Below, piece after piece: positions 51,009 to 63,010 of a stretch of 64,000 nt of DNA. Numbering within the stretch: the stretch's first letter is position 1; the number at the start of each line of letters is the position of its first letter. The notes beneath the pieces were generated by a model. The model was given only the letters and a program-made list of their open reading frames with translations, was not told the DNA's origin and did no database searches. The position numbers and the translations under genes are program-made. Source of the stretch: Catonia carolina (taxonomy: Eukaryota; Arthropoda; Insecta; Hemiptera; Achilidae); the NCBI GenBank assembly GCA_035578175.1, contig JAQMRL010000041.1, positions 1-64,000 of the forward strand. Reading direction: 5' to 3'.

Positions 51009-51311
51009 GTAAAGAAGGCGATTCATTCATAAAATTCCAATTCTGCTCCAACGGGGTACAAAAAGTGGTATCTGCTATTCAGAGTGAACCGAACATTTCC
51101 AGTCCTCCGACCGAGCCGTAGGCTGTCCGTTACTATGCGAACATGCGAAAGTATTGTTGTCACTTCCGCTTTTCCAATTCTGCTCCAACGGGGTACAAAA
51201 AGTGGTATCTGCTATTCAGAGTGAACCGAACATTTCCAGTCCTCCGACCGAGCCGTCGTAGGCTGTCAACCATCCCTCGCCGACTATAAATATGCATTGG
51301 AGTGGCAAGTA
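50682..51311 (+). repeat. Linker 22, two TA tracts (one with TAC interruptions)
   Basis: TA tracts 50834-50852 and 50927-51008. The second is 82 bp long and contains two TACATA interruptions seen nowhere else in the window. Two 137-bp repeats. Confidence 0.85.
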
Positions 51312-54300
51312 TTTTTTTTTTTCTCGTATGGCATGATCAGTGCAAGGCCCGAGCGCTCGGCCCGAGGCGAGTCCGCCTGCTACCGAACATTCCATACGGG
51401 AGCGATCATCTCATACGAAAAGCTCGTATGGCATGAGCAGGGCCCGGCCGGCGAAGAAGGCCCTACTAGGCGAGGCCGCCTGCTACCGAACATTTCATAC
51501 GGGAGCAATCATCTCATACGGGAAAAAAAAACGGTTTTTGGCTTGTAGCGGCCGAACGGAAGGAGCTAGAAGGCCTGGCTAAGTTGCATTTTTGCGATTT
51601 TACAACGGCGCATCTAACTGGCGCGGTCCCGGCGCGATCGGACTAAAGGGAAAGAAAAAAATTTTTTTTTTTTCTCGTATGGCATGATCAGTGCAAGGCC
51701 CGAGCGCTCGGCCCGAGGCGAGTCCGCCTGCTACCGAACATTCCATACGGGAGCGATCATCTCATACAAAAAGCTCGTATGGCATGAGCAGGGCCCGGCC
51801 GGCGAAGAAGGCCCTACTAGGCGAGGCCGCCTGCTACCGAACATTTCATACGGGAGCAATCATCTCATACGGAAAAAAAAACGGTTTTTGGCTTGTAGCG
51901 GCCGAACGGAAGGAGCTAGAATGCCTGGCTAAGTTGCATTTTTGCGATTTTACAACGGCGCATCTAACTGGCGCGGTCCCGGCGCGATCGGACTAAAGGG
52001 AAAGAAAAAAAATTCTTTTTTTTTCTCGTATGGCATGATCAGTGCAAGGCCCGAGCGCTCGGCCCGAGGCGAGTCCGCCTGCTACCGAACATTCCATACG
52101 GGAGCGATCATCTCATACGAAAAGCTCGTATGGCATTAGCAGGGCCCGGCCGGCGAAGAAGGCCCTACTAGGCGAGGCCGCCTGCCACCGAACATTTCAT
52201 ACGGGAGCAATCATCTCATACGGAAAAAAAAAACGGTTTTTGGCTTGTAGCGGCCGAACGGAAGGAGCTAGAAGGCCTGGCTAAGTTGCATTTTTGCGAT
52301 TTTACAACGGCGCATCTAACTGGCGCGGTCCCGGCGCGATCGGACTAAAGGGAAAGAAAAAAAATTTTTTTTTTTCTCGTATGGCATGATCAGTGCAAGG
52401 CCCGAGCGCTCGGCCCGAGGCGAGTCCGCCTGCTACCGAACATTCCATACGGGAGCGATCATCTCATACGAAAAGCTCGTATGGCATGAGCAGGGCCCGG
52501 CCGGCGAAGAAGGCCCTACTAGGCGAGGCCGCCTGCCACCGAACATTTCATACGGGAGCAATCATCTCATACGGAAAAAAAAACGGTTTTTGGCTTGTAG
52601 CGGCCGAACGGAAGGAGCTAGAAGGCCTGGCTAAGTTGCATTTTTGCGATTTTACAACGGCGCATCTAACTGGCGCGGTCCCGGCGCGATCGGACTAAAG
52701 GGAAAGAAAAAAAATTTTTTTTTTTTCTCGTATGGCATGATCAGTGCAAGGCCCGAGCGCTCGGCCCGAGGCGAGTCCGCCTGCTACCGAACATTCCATA
52801 CGGGAGCGATCATCTCATACGAAAAGCTCGTATGGCATGAGCAGGGCCCGGCCGGCGAAGAAGGCCCTACTAGGCGAGGCCGCCTGCCACCGAACATTTC
52901 ATACGGGAGCAATCATCTCATACGGAAAAAAAAAACGGTTTTTGGCTTGTAGCGGCCGAACGGAAGGAGCTAGAAGCCCTGGCTAAGTTGCATTTTTGCG
53001 ATTTTACAACGGCGCATCTAACTGGCGCGGTCCCGGCGCGATCGGAATAAAGGGAAAGAAAAAAAATTTTTTTTTTTTCCGTATGGCATGATGAGTGCCG
53101 GGCCCGAGCGCTCGGCCCGAGGCGAGTCCGCCTGCTACCGAACATTCCATACGGGAGCGATCATCTCATACGAAAAATTTCTCGTATGGCATGAGCAGGG
53201 CCCGGCCGGCGAAGAAGGCCCTACAAGGCGAGGCCGCCTGCCACCGAACATTTCATACGGGAGCAATCATCTCATACGTAAAAAAAAACGGTTTTTGGCT
53301 TGTAGCGGCCGAACGGAAGGAGCTAGAAGCCCTGGCTAAGTTGCATTTTTGCGATTTTACAACGGCGCATCTAACTGGCGCGGTCCCGGCGCGATCGGAA
53401 TAAAGGGAAAGAAAAAAAATTTTTTTTTTTTCCGTATGGCATGATGAGTGCCGGGCCCGAGCGCTCGGCCCGAGGCGAGTCCGCCTGCTACCGAACATTC
53501 CATACGGGAGCGATCATCTCATACGAAAAGCTCGTATGGCATGAGCAGGGCCCGGCCGGCGAAGAAGGCCCTACTAGGCGAGGCCGCCTGCCACCGAACA
53601 TTTCATACGGGAGCAATCATCTCATACGGAAAAAAAAACGGTTTTTGGCTTGTAGCGGCCGAACGGAAGGAGCTAGAAGCCCTGGCTAAGTTGCATTTTT
53701 GCGATTTTACAACGGCGCATCTAACTGGCGCGGTCCCGGCGCGATCGGAATAAAGACAAGAAAAAAAATTTTTTTTTTATTCCGTATGGCATGATGAGTG
53801 CCGGGCCCGAGCGCTCGGCCCGAGGCGAGTCCGCCTGCTACCGAACATTCCATACGGAAGCGATCATCTCATACGAAAAATTTCTCGTATGGCATGAGCA
53901 GGGCCCGGCCGGCGAAGAAGGCCCTACTAGGCGAGGCCGCCCGATACCGAACATTTCATACGGGAGCAATCATCTCATACGGAAAAAAAAACGGTTTTTG
54001 GCTTGTAGCGGCCGAACGAAAGGATCTAGAAGCCCTGGCTAAGTTGCATTTTTGCGATTTTACAACGGCGCATCTAACTGGCGCGGTCCCGGCGCGATCG
54101 GACTAAAGGGAAAGAAAAAAAATTTTTTTTTTTTCTCGTATGGCATGATCAGTGCAAGGCCCGAGCGCTCGGCCCGAGGCGAGTCCGCCTGCTACCGAAC
54201 ATTCCATACGGGAGCGATCATCTCATACGAAAAGCTCGTATGGCATGAGCAGGGCCCGGCCGGCGAAAAAGGCCCTACTAGGCGAGGCCGCCTGCCACCG

Positions 54301-57087
54301 AACATTTCATACGGGAGCAATCATCTCATACGGAAAAAAAAACGGTTTTTGGCTTGTAGCGGCCGAACGGAAGGAGCTAGAAGGCCTGGCTTAGTTGCAT
54401 TTTTGCGATTTTACAACGGCGCATCTAACTGGCGCGGTCTTGGCGCGATCGGACTAAAGGGAAAGAAAAAAAATTTTTTTTTTTTCTCGTATGGCATGAT
54501 CAGTGCAAGGCCCGAGCGCTCGGCCCGAGGCGACTCCGCCTGCTACCGAACATTCCATACGGGAGCGATCATCTCATACGAAAAGCTCGTATGGCATGAG
54601 CAAGGCCCGGCTGGCGAAGAAGGCCCTACTAGGCGAGGCCGCCTGCTACCGAACATTTCATACGGGAGCAATCATCTCATACGGAAAAAAAAACGGTTTT
54701 TGGCTTGTAGCGGCCGAACGGAAGGAGCTAGAAGCCCTGGCTAAGTTGCATTTTTGCGATTTTACAACGGCGCATCTAACTGGCGCGGTCCCGGCGCGAT
54801 CGGAATAAAGGGAAAGAAAAAAAATTTTTTTTTTTTTCCGTATGGCATGATGAGTGCCGGGCCCGAGCGCTCGGCCCGAGGCGAGTCCGCCTGCTACCGA
54901 ACATTCCATACGGGAGCGATCATCTCATACGAAAAATTTCTCGTATGGCATGAGCAGGGCCCGGCCGGCGAAGAAGGCCCTACTAGGCGAGGCCGCTCGA
55001 TACCGAACATTTCATACGGGAGCAATCATCTCATACGGAAAAAAAAACGGTTTTTGGCTTGTAGCGGCCGAACGGAAGGAGCTAGAAGCCCTGGCTAAGT
55101 TGCATTTTTGCGATTTTACAACGGCGCATCTAACTGGCGCGGTCCCGGCGCGATCGGAATAAAGGGAAAGAAAAAAAATTTTTTTTTTTTCCGTATGGCA
55201 TGATGAGTGCCGGGCCCGAGCGCTCGGCCCGAGGCGAGTCCGCCTGCTACCGAACATTCCATACGGGAGCGATCATCTCATACGAAAAATTTCTCGTATG
55301 GCATGAGCAGGGCCCGGCCGGCGAAGAAGGCCCTACTAGGCGAGGCCGCTCGATACCGAACATTTCATACGGGAGCGATCATCTCATACGAAAAGCTCGT
55401 ATGGCATGAGCAGGGCCCGGCCGGCGAAGAAGGCCCTACTAGGCGAGGCCGCCTGCCACCGAACATTTCATACGGGAGCAATCATCTCATACGGAAAAAA
55501 AAACGGTTTTTGGCTTGTAGCGGCCGAACGGAAGGAGCTAGAAGCCCTGGCTAAGTTGCATTTTTGCGATTTTACAACGGCGCATCTAACTGGCGCGGTC
55601 CCGGCGCGATCGGAATAAAGGGAAAGAAAAAAAATTTTTTTTTTTTTCCGTATGGCATGATGAGTGCCGGGCCCGAGCGCTCGGCCCGAGGCGAGTCCGC
55701 CTGCTACCGAACATTCCATACGGGAGCGATCATCTCATACGAAAAATTTCTCGTATGGCATGAGCAGGGCCCGGCCGGCGAAGAAGGCCCTACAAGGCGA
55801 GGCCGCCTGCCACCGAACATTTCATACGGGAGCAATCATCTCATACGGAAAAAAAAACGGTTTTTGGCTTGTAGCGGCCGAACGGAAGGAGCTAGAAGCC
55901 CTGGCTAAGTTGCATTTTTGCGATTTTACAACGGCGCATCTAACTGGCGCGGTCCCGGCGCGATCGGAATAAAGGGAAAGAAAAAAAATTTTTTTTTTTT
56001 CTCGTATGGCATGATCAGTGCAAGGCCCGAGCGCTCGGCCCGAGGCGAGTCCGCCTGCTACCGAACATTCCATACGGGAGCGATCATCTCATACGAAAAG
56101 CTCGTATGGCATGAGCAGGGCCCGGCCGGCGAAAAAGGCCCTACTAGGCGAGGCCGCCTGCCACCGAACATTTCATACGGGAGCAATCATCTCATACGGA
56201 AAAAAAACGGTTTTTGGCTTGTAGCGGCCGAACGGAAGGAGCGAGAAGGCCTGGCTTAGTTGCATTTTTGCGATTTTACAACGGCGCATCTAACTGGCGC
56301 GGTCTTGGCGCGATCGGACTAAAGGGAAAGAAAAAAAATTTTTTTTTTTTCTCGTATGGCATGATCAGTGCAAGGCCCGAGCGCTCGGCCCGAGGCGAGT
56401 CCGCCTGCTACCGAACATTCCATACGGGAGCGATCATCTCATACGAAAAATTTCTCGTATGGCATGAGCAGGGCCCGGCCGGCGAAGAAGGCCCTACTAG
56501 GCGAGGCCGCTCGATACCGAACATTTCATACGGGAGCAATCATCTCATACGGAAAAAAAAACGGTTTTTGGCTTGTAGCGGCCGAACGGAAGGAGCTAGA
56601 AGCCGTGGCTAAGTTGCATTTTTGCGATTTTACAACGGCGCATCTAACTGGCGCGGTCCTGGCGCGATCGGAATAAAGGGAAAGAAAAAAAATTTTTTTT
56701 TTTTCCGTATGGCATGATGAGTGCCGGGCCCGAGCGCTCGGCCCGAGGCGAGTCCGCCTGCTACCGAACATTCCATACGGGAGCGATCATCTCATACGAA
56801 AAGCTCGTATGGCATGAGCAGGGCCCGGCCGGCGAAGAAGGCCCTACTAGGCGAGGCCGCCTGCCACCGAACATTTCATACGGGAGCAATCATCTCATAC
56901 GGAAAAAAAAACGGTTTTTGGCTTGTAGCGGCCGAACGGAAGGAGCTAGAAGGCCTGGCTAAGTTGCATTTTTGCGATTTTACAACGGCGCATCTAACTG
57001 GCGCGGTCCCGGCGCGATCGGACTAAAGGGAAAGAAAAAAAATTTTTTTTTTTTCTCGTATGGCATGATCAGTGCAAGGCCCGAGCG
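51312..57087 (+). repeat. 351-bp satellite array 9 (16 full copies + partial)
   Basis: Full copies start at 51323, 51674, 52025, 52376, 52727, 53079, 53431, 53781, 54135, 54486, 54837, 55191, 55647, 56001, 56351 and 56704; a partial copy starts at 57055. Two subfamilies alternate. Type A begins CTCGTATGGCATGATCAG; type B begins TCCGTATGGCATGATGAG, usually has CGAAAAATTTCTCG between its halves and is 353-354 bp long. Type B heads at 53079, 53431, 53781, 54837, 55191, 55647 and 56704. A stop-free stretch of 230 codons (54052-54744) spans two in-phase copies. Confidence 0.93.
55191..55646 (+). repeat. Enlarged 351-type copy with three half-units
   Basis: This copy is 456 bp, about 103 bp longer than its type B neighbours. 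It has three CTCGTATGG/TCCGTATGG half-repeats instead of two; the extra half-unit (GAGCGATCATCTCATACG then AAAGCTCGTATGG) sits near 55375-55477. Unequal exchange between halves explains it. Confidence 0.85.
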
Positions 57088-57177
57088 CGCACCCGCAACA
57101 CAAGACGGCGACGGTACAGGAGGCGGTTCATTCGTAAAACGAGGTGATGGTAGTAAAGGAGGGAAGATTCATTCGTA

Positions 57178-57217
<40 letters not shown>

Positions 57218-57473
57218 AAGAAGGCGATTCATTCATAAAATTCCAATTCTGCTCCAACGGGGTACAAAAAGTGGTATCTGCTATTCAGAGTGAACCGAAC
57301 ATTTCCAGTCCTCCGACCGAGCCGTAGGCTGTCCGTTACTATGCGAACATGCGAAAGTATTGTTGTCGCTTCCGCTTTTCCAATTCTGCTCCAACGGGGT
57401 ACAAAAAGTGGTATCTGCTATTCAGAGTGAACCGAACATTTCCAGTCCTCCGACCGAGCCGTCGTAGGCTGTC
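57088..57473 (+). repeat. Linker 23, two 137-bp repeats
   Basis: Post-array linker; TA tract 57185-57214 is longer than in most post-array linkers. Confidence 0.85.
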
Positions 57474-58731
57474 AACCATCCCTCGCCGACTATAAATATG
57501 CATTGGAGTGGCAAGTATTGTTGTCGTGTCGACTTGACAGATACCTAGCGGTGCCGACAAAATATCGAATGTCATTGTTTTGTCTTTTACAAAGCTCAAA
57601 GTGCTTTTAACCTACCCTGACCTGACCTAACCTAACACACACACACACTAGGAGTGGAAAGTATTGTTGTCGTGCCGACTTTTCTAAATCCAGTTTTCAC
57701 CGGATTTGAACGTTTGTAGGCTTCCTGAACGCAAAAAAGCTTTTTCCGTGGTCGTGAGTGGAAAGTATTGTTGTCGCGTCGACTTTTCGAAACCTAATTT
57801 TCACCGGATCTATACGTTTGTAGGCCTCCTGAACCCAAAAAAAGTCTTTTCCGTGGTCGTGAGTGGAAAGTATTGTTGTCGCGTCGACTTTTCGAAACCT
57901 AATTTTCACCGGATCTATACGTTTGTAGGCCTCCTGAACCCAAAAAATTCAAGGGGGGGGGGTAGTAACCGGTCTTTTCCGTGATCGTGAGTGTGGAAAG
58001 TATTGTTGTCGCGTCGACTTTTCGGAATCTAATTTTCACCGGATCTATACGTTTGTAGGCCTCCTGAACCAAAAAAAAGTCTTTTCCGTGGTCGTGGGTG
58101 GAAAGTATTGTTGTCGCGTCGACTTTTCGAAACCTAATTTTCACCGGATCTATACGTTTGTAGGCCTCCTGAACCCAAAAAATTCACAGGGGGGGTTAGT
58201 AACCGGTCTTTTCCGTGATCGTGAGTGGAAAGTATTGTTGTCGCGTCGACTTTTCGGAATCTAATTTTCAACGGATATGTACGTTTGTAGGCCTCTTGAA
58301 CCCAAAAAAATCAAGGGGGTAGTAACGGGCCTTTCCCGTGGTCGTGAGTGGAAAGTATTGTTGTCGCGTCGACTTTTCGAAATCTAATTTTCACCGGATC
58401 TATACGTTTGTAGACCTCCTGAACCCAAAAAAATCAAGGGGGGGTAGTAGCCGGCCTTTTCCGTGGTCGTGAGTGGAAAGTTTTGTTGTCGCGTCGACTT
58501 TTCGAGAACGAGTTTTCACCACAACTATACGTTTTTAGGCCCCCTGAACCCAACCTAACCTAATCTAACTCAGACACGCACGCACACACCCCCGCACGAC
58601 GCTTAGTTTACTTTTTACCCCGTTGTTATATTTTTTGTACGACGGTTAGTTTACAAGTTATCGGCGATTTTGTTTTTTTCAAGGTCACAGTTTTTCCAAG
58701 TCCACCAAGTCAATCAATGTGTGTTTGTGTG

Positions 58732-58766
<35 letters not shown>

Positions 58767-59519
58767 GTACGTTTTTCTCGATAACCAACCGTCCGATCGA
58801 GCTGGAAACGCCACCATTCTTTTTAGTTTTTAATTCTCTACAACAAAGGCTTGTTTTTGTGCCGGAAACTCTTCTAAAATAGTTCCGTCGAAAAAGTTTT
58901 TTTCAAATTTCGGCCTCGGTATGCTTCCGAGACAGAAGTGTACGAAACAAAACTTGTAGGCAATCGAAAGACCTACAGTTTGGCGTAATCGATTTTATGT
59001 ACCGAGCGTTCCTTAGTGCGTGACAGTTTTTCGCCGATATCTCGGTTACGGAGCGTCTTTTCGCGATTCCGATGAATTTTCACATTAATCGGCCGTTGTC
59101 TCCACGACGGGCCGGTCAAAACCGAGCTAGCTAGCCCGAAAATAGCTTAAACAGCGATTTTAGCTATATTTTTCGAGATTTCGGCTTAAATAGGGCTCGT
59201 GGAGTAAAAGTCACATAAGCGAGTTGTAGACAATCAAAAGAGCTACAACTTTTGTTTCGGTCGTTTTTTTGTACGACGCTTGGTTCACAAGATATTCGTC
59301 AAATCGCTTAAATGCTCAATGTTCCAAGCGTTCCTTTTAGCGAAACAGTTCTTCGCCTATATCTCGGTAACGGTTGGTCCGATCGAGCTGGAAACGCCAC
59401 CATTCCTTTTCTTTTTCAATTCTCAACAACATAGGCTAGTTTTTGTGCCGGCCACTCTTCTAGAATAGCTAAAAAAGAGATTTCGAAAAGTCGACACGAA
59501 AACAATACTTTCCGCTCCC
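57474..59519 (+). repeat. Macrosatellite core 15 (right-most)
   Basis: Eight subrepeats from 57651. It is the most divergent core in small details: TG tract interrupted by TTTG (58718-58768), GTCACAGTTTTTCC, GCCGGAAACTC and a 4-bp loss near 59085. Edge copies of satellites usually diverge because they escape homogenisation. Right inverted end 59485-59518. Confidence 0.9.
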
Positions 59520-59667
59520 GTACGTGTTCACGGTCGGCAAGCGAAGGTTAAATAAAGCGACCCGTAACACAAGCGCGCACCCGCAACACAAGACGGCGAC
59601 GGTACAGGAGGCGGTTCATTCGTAAAACGAGGTGATAGTTGTAAAGGAGGGGAGATTCATTCATTAA

Positions 59668-59705
<38 letters not shown>

Positions 59706-59767
59706 AAAGAAGGCGATTCATTCATAAAACGAGGTGATGGTAGTAAAGGAGGGAAGATTCATTCGTA

Positions 59768-59798
<31 letters not shown>

Positions 59799-60101
59799 GT
59801 AAAAAAGGCGATTCATTCATAAAATTCCAATTCTGCTCCAACGGGGTACAAAAAGTGGTATCTGCTATTCAGAGTGAACCGAACATTTCCAGTCCTCCGA
59901 CCGAGCCGTAGGCTGTCCGTTACTATGCGAACATGCGAAAGTATTGTTGTCGCTTCCGCTTTTCCAATTCTGCTCCAACGGGGTACAAAAAGTGGTATCT
60001 GCTATTCAGAGTGAACCGAACATTTCCAGTCCTCCGACCGAGCCGTCGTAGGCTGTCAACCATCCCTCGCCGACTATAAATATGCATTGGAGTGGCAAGT
60101 A
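59520..60101 (+). repeat. Linker 24 and terminal boundary of the array
   Basis: TA tracts 59672-59700 and 59775-59798, two 137-bp repeats, then the boundary module, which stops after GGAGTGGCAAGTA at 60101. Beyond this the sequence is unrelated AT-rich DNA. Confidence 0.88.
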
Positions 60102-60921
60102 AGTAGTTATTCTTATGCATTCTGGTGGGTATAATAAATCTTTCATTTATTTAAATAAATTTACATAAAACTTACATTGAACTATGCATAACATGTACTA
60201 TGTACTATGTACCTGTTCTATCAGATTACATGTACATGTTAATCTATATCTTACGCAAGTCGTTTCATATCTACATACCTGTAACACCCTACATCTTTTA
60301 TAAAATGTAGTTACAGAATTTTCTTAGTAATAAATTTTACTATCAAAGTGTAGGTTGTTTTAGCTCTGAGTAGTAGTAGTAGTAGTACTAGCAAAACTTA
60401 CATTATACAATACATGTATGATGTACTTATTCAAAGTGTATATTTCATTAAACTGACAGACTACATAAATTTTGTTTTACACTGTTTATTTATATAAAAT
60501 GTAGTTACAGAATGTTCAATAAGAAACACACTGTTCCAACAGTTTATTGACTTTTCTGTCTCATGAGTTTAAATATACTACAGTTGAATAACATTTGTGG
60601 AACTGTATAAATATTGATAGTTTGATTTTATTTTGCATAGACAAATTCTACTTTGTACATACTATATATTTTATGTCTGAAGACAAGAACAGATTATTAT
60701 GCTTTCCTTTATCCGTAAAATATGTAGACGTTAAAATATTATTATTTTGTACATAGATGTACTTCTATTGCTTAAATAGTGAAATAGAACTTACACGTAA
60801 AGATCTAACTATAATTTATTATCAAAGACAACATTTCTTAACGTCTTAATTTTTATCAGCATTCTATATAAATACAGAAATATATTTTCCACGATGTTAT
60901 TTGCCAGTTGAAAGTCGAAAA
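60102..60921. other. AT-rich low-copy sequence upstream of the candidate gene
   Basis: No coding region seen. A diverged local duplication is visible: AAAACTTACATT near 60166 and 60392, and AAATGTAGTTACAGAAT near 60303 and 60497. A (TAG)6 tract lies at 60371-60388. The last part may hold the promoter and leader of the gene whose first codon is at 60922. Confidence 0.6.
60865..60874 (+). promoter_or_regulatory. Possible TATA box of the candidate gene
   Basis: TATATAAATA lies 48 bp before the start codon at 60922, leaving room for a transcription start near 60895-60905 (a CAGT lies at 60905). The region is AT-rich, so a chance match is quite possible. Confidence 0.3.
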
Positions 60922-60984
60922 ATGAACAGCTCAGAGAAAGATGTTATTATCTGTATTCATGTAAAATCACCTCAAAAGGATAAG
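60922..60984 (+). CDS. Candidate first coding exon of an unidentified gene
   Basis: The ATG at 60922 has a favourable context (CGAAAAATGAAC). It opens 21 codons, MNSSEKDVIICIHVKSPQKD plus K, ending at AAG followed by GTAAGT, a consensus splice donor. It ends in phase 0, which matches the phase of the next candidate exon at 63011. The residues VIICIHVKSPQKDK loosely resemble the first strand of ubiquitin-like domains of the ubiquilin kind, but this is too short to assign. Reading on into the intron gives an AT-rich, low-complexity tail, which supports splicing here. An earlier in-frame TTG (60901) is not a convincing start. The protein is not recognised. Confidence 0.5.
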
Positions 60985-61081
60985 GTAAGTTCAATAAAAC
61001 AAATAATTATTTCATATATAATTTTATTATTATCATTTCATCCTCTAAAAAAAACATACAATAAAACTTTACCATTTAATT

Positions 61082-61490
61082 TATATAATCTAATATTTCA
61101 CACCATTCACCATTTTATGTACACAATAAAAAACAGTCTACATAAGAAAAATAATTACTTGAAGGAGATGCTTTTAATTATCATTTTACTTATGTGTTCA
61201 AATCATATCTACTGAATCATTACAATAATAATAATAAAAAAAATAAAAAGACACACAATTTCTTCTAAGCTTTTTGTACTTCTTTAATGGAAGTTTATAT
61301 ATTAATGAATAATTAATATAAAGTTACAGAGTCATTATTATTTATTTCTTAGTTATCGCATCATAAACAATGATAAATCAATCATAATAAAACAATATAA
61401 TATTTCTATTAAAATAATATAATCTAATATTTCGCACCATTCACCATTTTATGTACACAATAAAAACACTCTATATAAGAAAAATAATTA
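61082..61490 (+). repeat. 76-bp direct repeat pair
   Basis: 61082-61157 and 61415-61490 share ATCTAATATTTC, CACCATTCACCATTTTATGT, ACACAATAAAAA and AGAAAAATAATTA with few differences. Offset about 333 bp. Nothing else is seen in the spacer. Confidence 0.8.
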
Positions 61491-61751
61491 AAAACACACT
61501 CTCATAGATATTTCTTTTCAAATTACGTCCTACTAATAGTTTTTTATTTTATTTTTAGCGTACCGTTTCCTCATTTGATAACTTGTTACAATCCATTAAC
61601 AGTTTTATCAATTTAAAATAATATTTTTATTATGTATTAAGGGATTGTTATGATTTTAAGTTTGTCTCGAAACCTGCAGTACTTTAATTTTAAAAAAAAA
61701 ACACAAACTACTTCAATAAAAATAGAATACAACAATAACTGTTGTTCTTTA

Positions 61752-62083
61752 GGTCATCAGCCGAAATGCTGGTTTGAACCTGTAGAGGTTTTACTAAGTA
61801 AAATGAGGAGTGAGGTGGTTTACCATTGCCTTCTTTACTGAACAGAAAAGTACACTTATTAGCATGGCGGGCCCTCTGAAAAGCCACTCTGCAAATGACA
61901 CCTTCACTTCATTCACCACAGGGTCTGGCTGTTTAATGAAGTCCATTAATTTTAGAGGAGATAACTCTGTTTAGTGTCTTTTACACCTCTTCCTCTTCTG
62001 TTCTTAAATGATTTAATTGGCTGACCATGCGATAAGAAACCGAACTATTTATTTTACCCCTACAATGAACAGATTGAGTGTAA
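61752..62083 (+). mobile_element. Dispersed SINE- or MITE-like repeat, copy 1
   Basis: Clearly homologous to 63652-64000 in the same orientation, from GGTCATCAGCCGAAA to CAGATTGAGTGTA. It contains GGTTTGAACCTG, a weak match to a polymerase III B box, and GTGAGGTGG with a downstream GCCTTC, the remains of a hairpin that is perfect in copy 2. It encodes no protein. The repeat class is inferred from size and lack of coding. Confidence 0.7.
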
Positions 62084-62190
62084 ATAATTTGACACACCAC
62101 CTATCTGTTATGAGCAGTCATTCTCAGAGTGAAAGATAAAGTAAAGAAAAACAATTTATTATAAATTTACTAAACTTTTTACCACCCTGT

Positions 62191-62214
62191 ATTTATTTAT
62201 TTATTTTTATTGAG
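62191..62214. repeat. (ATTT)n low-complexity tract
   Basis: Short run of ATTT units ending in TTTTTATTGAG, directly after an ACCACCCTGT stretch. Confidence 0.7.
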
Positions 62215-62315
62215 TAAGAAGAAACATAATCTCTTCAAATAAATTAAATCAAATAAATAAATTTAGAATTAGTTAGAATTAGAATTACTTTCACTAACTA
62301 TTTTATGTAAGAAAA

Positions 62316-62536
62316 GTATTGCAGTCATACAGATTTTATTGAATTTATTAAACATACTTAAGTCAGGAGATTACCTTTTGCAAACATGAGACTAAATTCT
62401 GTAATGCTGTCAATTTAACACAACTCTCATCATTCGGCCTTGGGTTCGAATCCCATTCAGGCACGATATTTATTCATACATTTCAAAAAAATCAGAGTGT
62501 ATAATAAATTCAATAAAATCTGTATGACTGCAATAC
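62316..62536. repeat. Perfect 35-bp inverted repeat with 151-bp loop
   Basis: 62316-62350 (GTATTGCAGTCATACAG...) and 62502-62536 (...CTGTATGACTGCAATAC) are exact reverse complements over 35 bp. The loop holds a tRNA T-arm-like sequence. It could be a small foldback element or two opposed copies of one short repeat. Confidence 0.85.
62440..62459 (+). other. tRNA T-arm / B-box-like sequence (SINE remnant)
   Basis: TGGGTTCGAATCCCA matches the T-arm stem and loop, and GGTTCGAATCC is a near-perfect polymerase III B box. No acceptor stem, D-arm or anticodon arm can be placed around it, so it is probably the remains of a tRNA-derived SINE rather than a tRNA gene. Confidence 0.55.
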
Positions 62537-62887
62537 ATCTGATTTAACACAAGAATACATAACAAAATTTCATAAAAAATTACTGGACAAATGATAATTC
62601 TTGTACTCAAATAAGTTTTTTGTGTTGTTTTATTGACGTCATTGAACCAGCAAGACATAGGCAAGTAGGTAGGTAATGCAGAAATGTCAGTTGTGACTTG
62701 ACTAACAAAAGGTACCATATCCAGATTTTGTGTAATGAAAATCTGTAGTGTAGCGGAAAGAAGTCATTGTCTTAACTGCTCAGGTTTTTCTGTAACAGAA
62801 AACAAAAATTTGTATTAATTATTAACAAGATAAGAAATTTATTCTGTTATTAACTTATTTATTCTGATTTTACTATGAAAAATAATT

Positions 62888-62926
62888 AGTGAGGTGGTTA
62901 ACCTTGCCTTCCTCACAGAGTAAAAC
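62888..62926 (+). mobile_element. Fragment of the dispersed repeat
   Basis: AGTGAGGTGGTTAACC followed by TTGCCTTCCTCACAGAGT matches the hairpin segment of the repeats at 61752 and 63652. Only about 39 bp is kept, which points to the hairpin as a unit that persists or moves on its own. Confidence 0.55.
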
Positions 62927-63010
62927 AAATTACCCCACGTTTCAAATTAACTTTTGACATCATGTTTTATGGTTCATGACAATTTTAGTTTTCTTTTTTT
63001 TTGTTTTCAG

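Larger units (their letters stand above)
60985..63010 (+). other. Candidate intron (2026 bp)
   Basis: Begins GTAAGT and ends with a strong pyrimidine tract and TTTTCAG. It contains a 76-bp direct repeat pair, one full and one partial dispersed repeat, and a tRNA-like T-arm inside an inverted repeat, all listed separately. No further exon is convincing within it. Confidence 0.5.

Noticed and set aside
54052..54744. 230-codon open frame across two 351-bp copies, and many similar frames of 60-135 codons
   Set aside because: 351 is divisible by three, so any stop-free frame continues from copy to copy. Overlapping frames are open at once on both strands, indels in A-runs shift them freely, and no known domain or conserved start is seen.
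62440..62459. Functional tRNA gene
   Set aside because: Only the T-arm is recognisable; there is no acceptor stem, D-arm or anticodon arm at the proper spacing.
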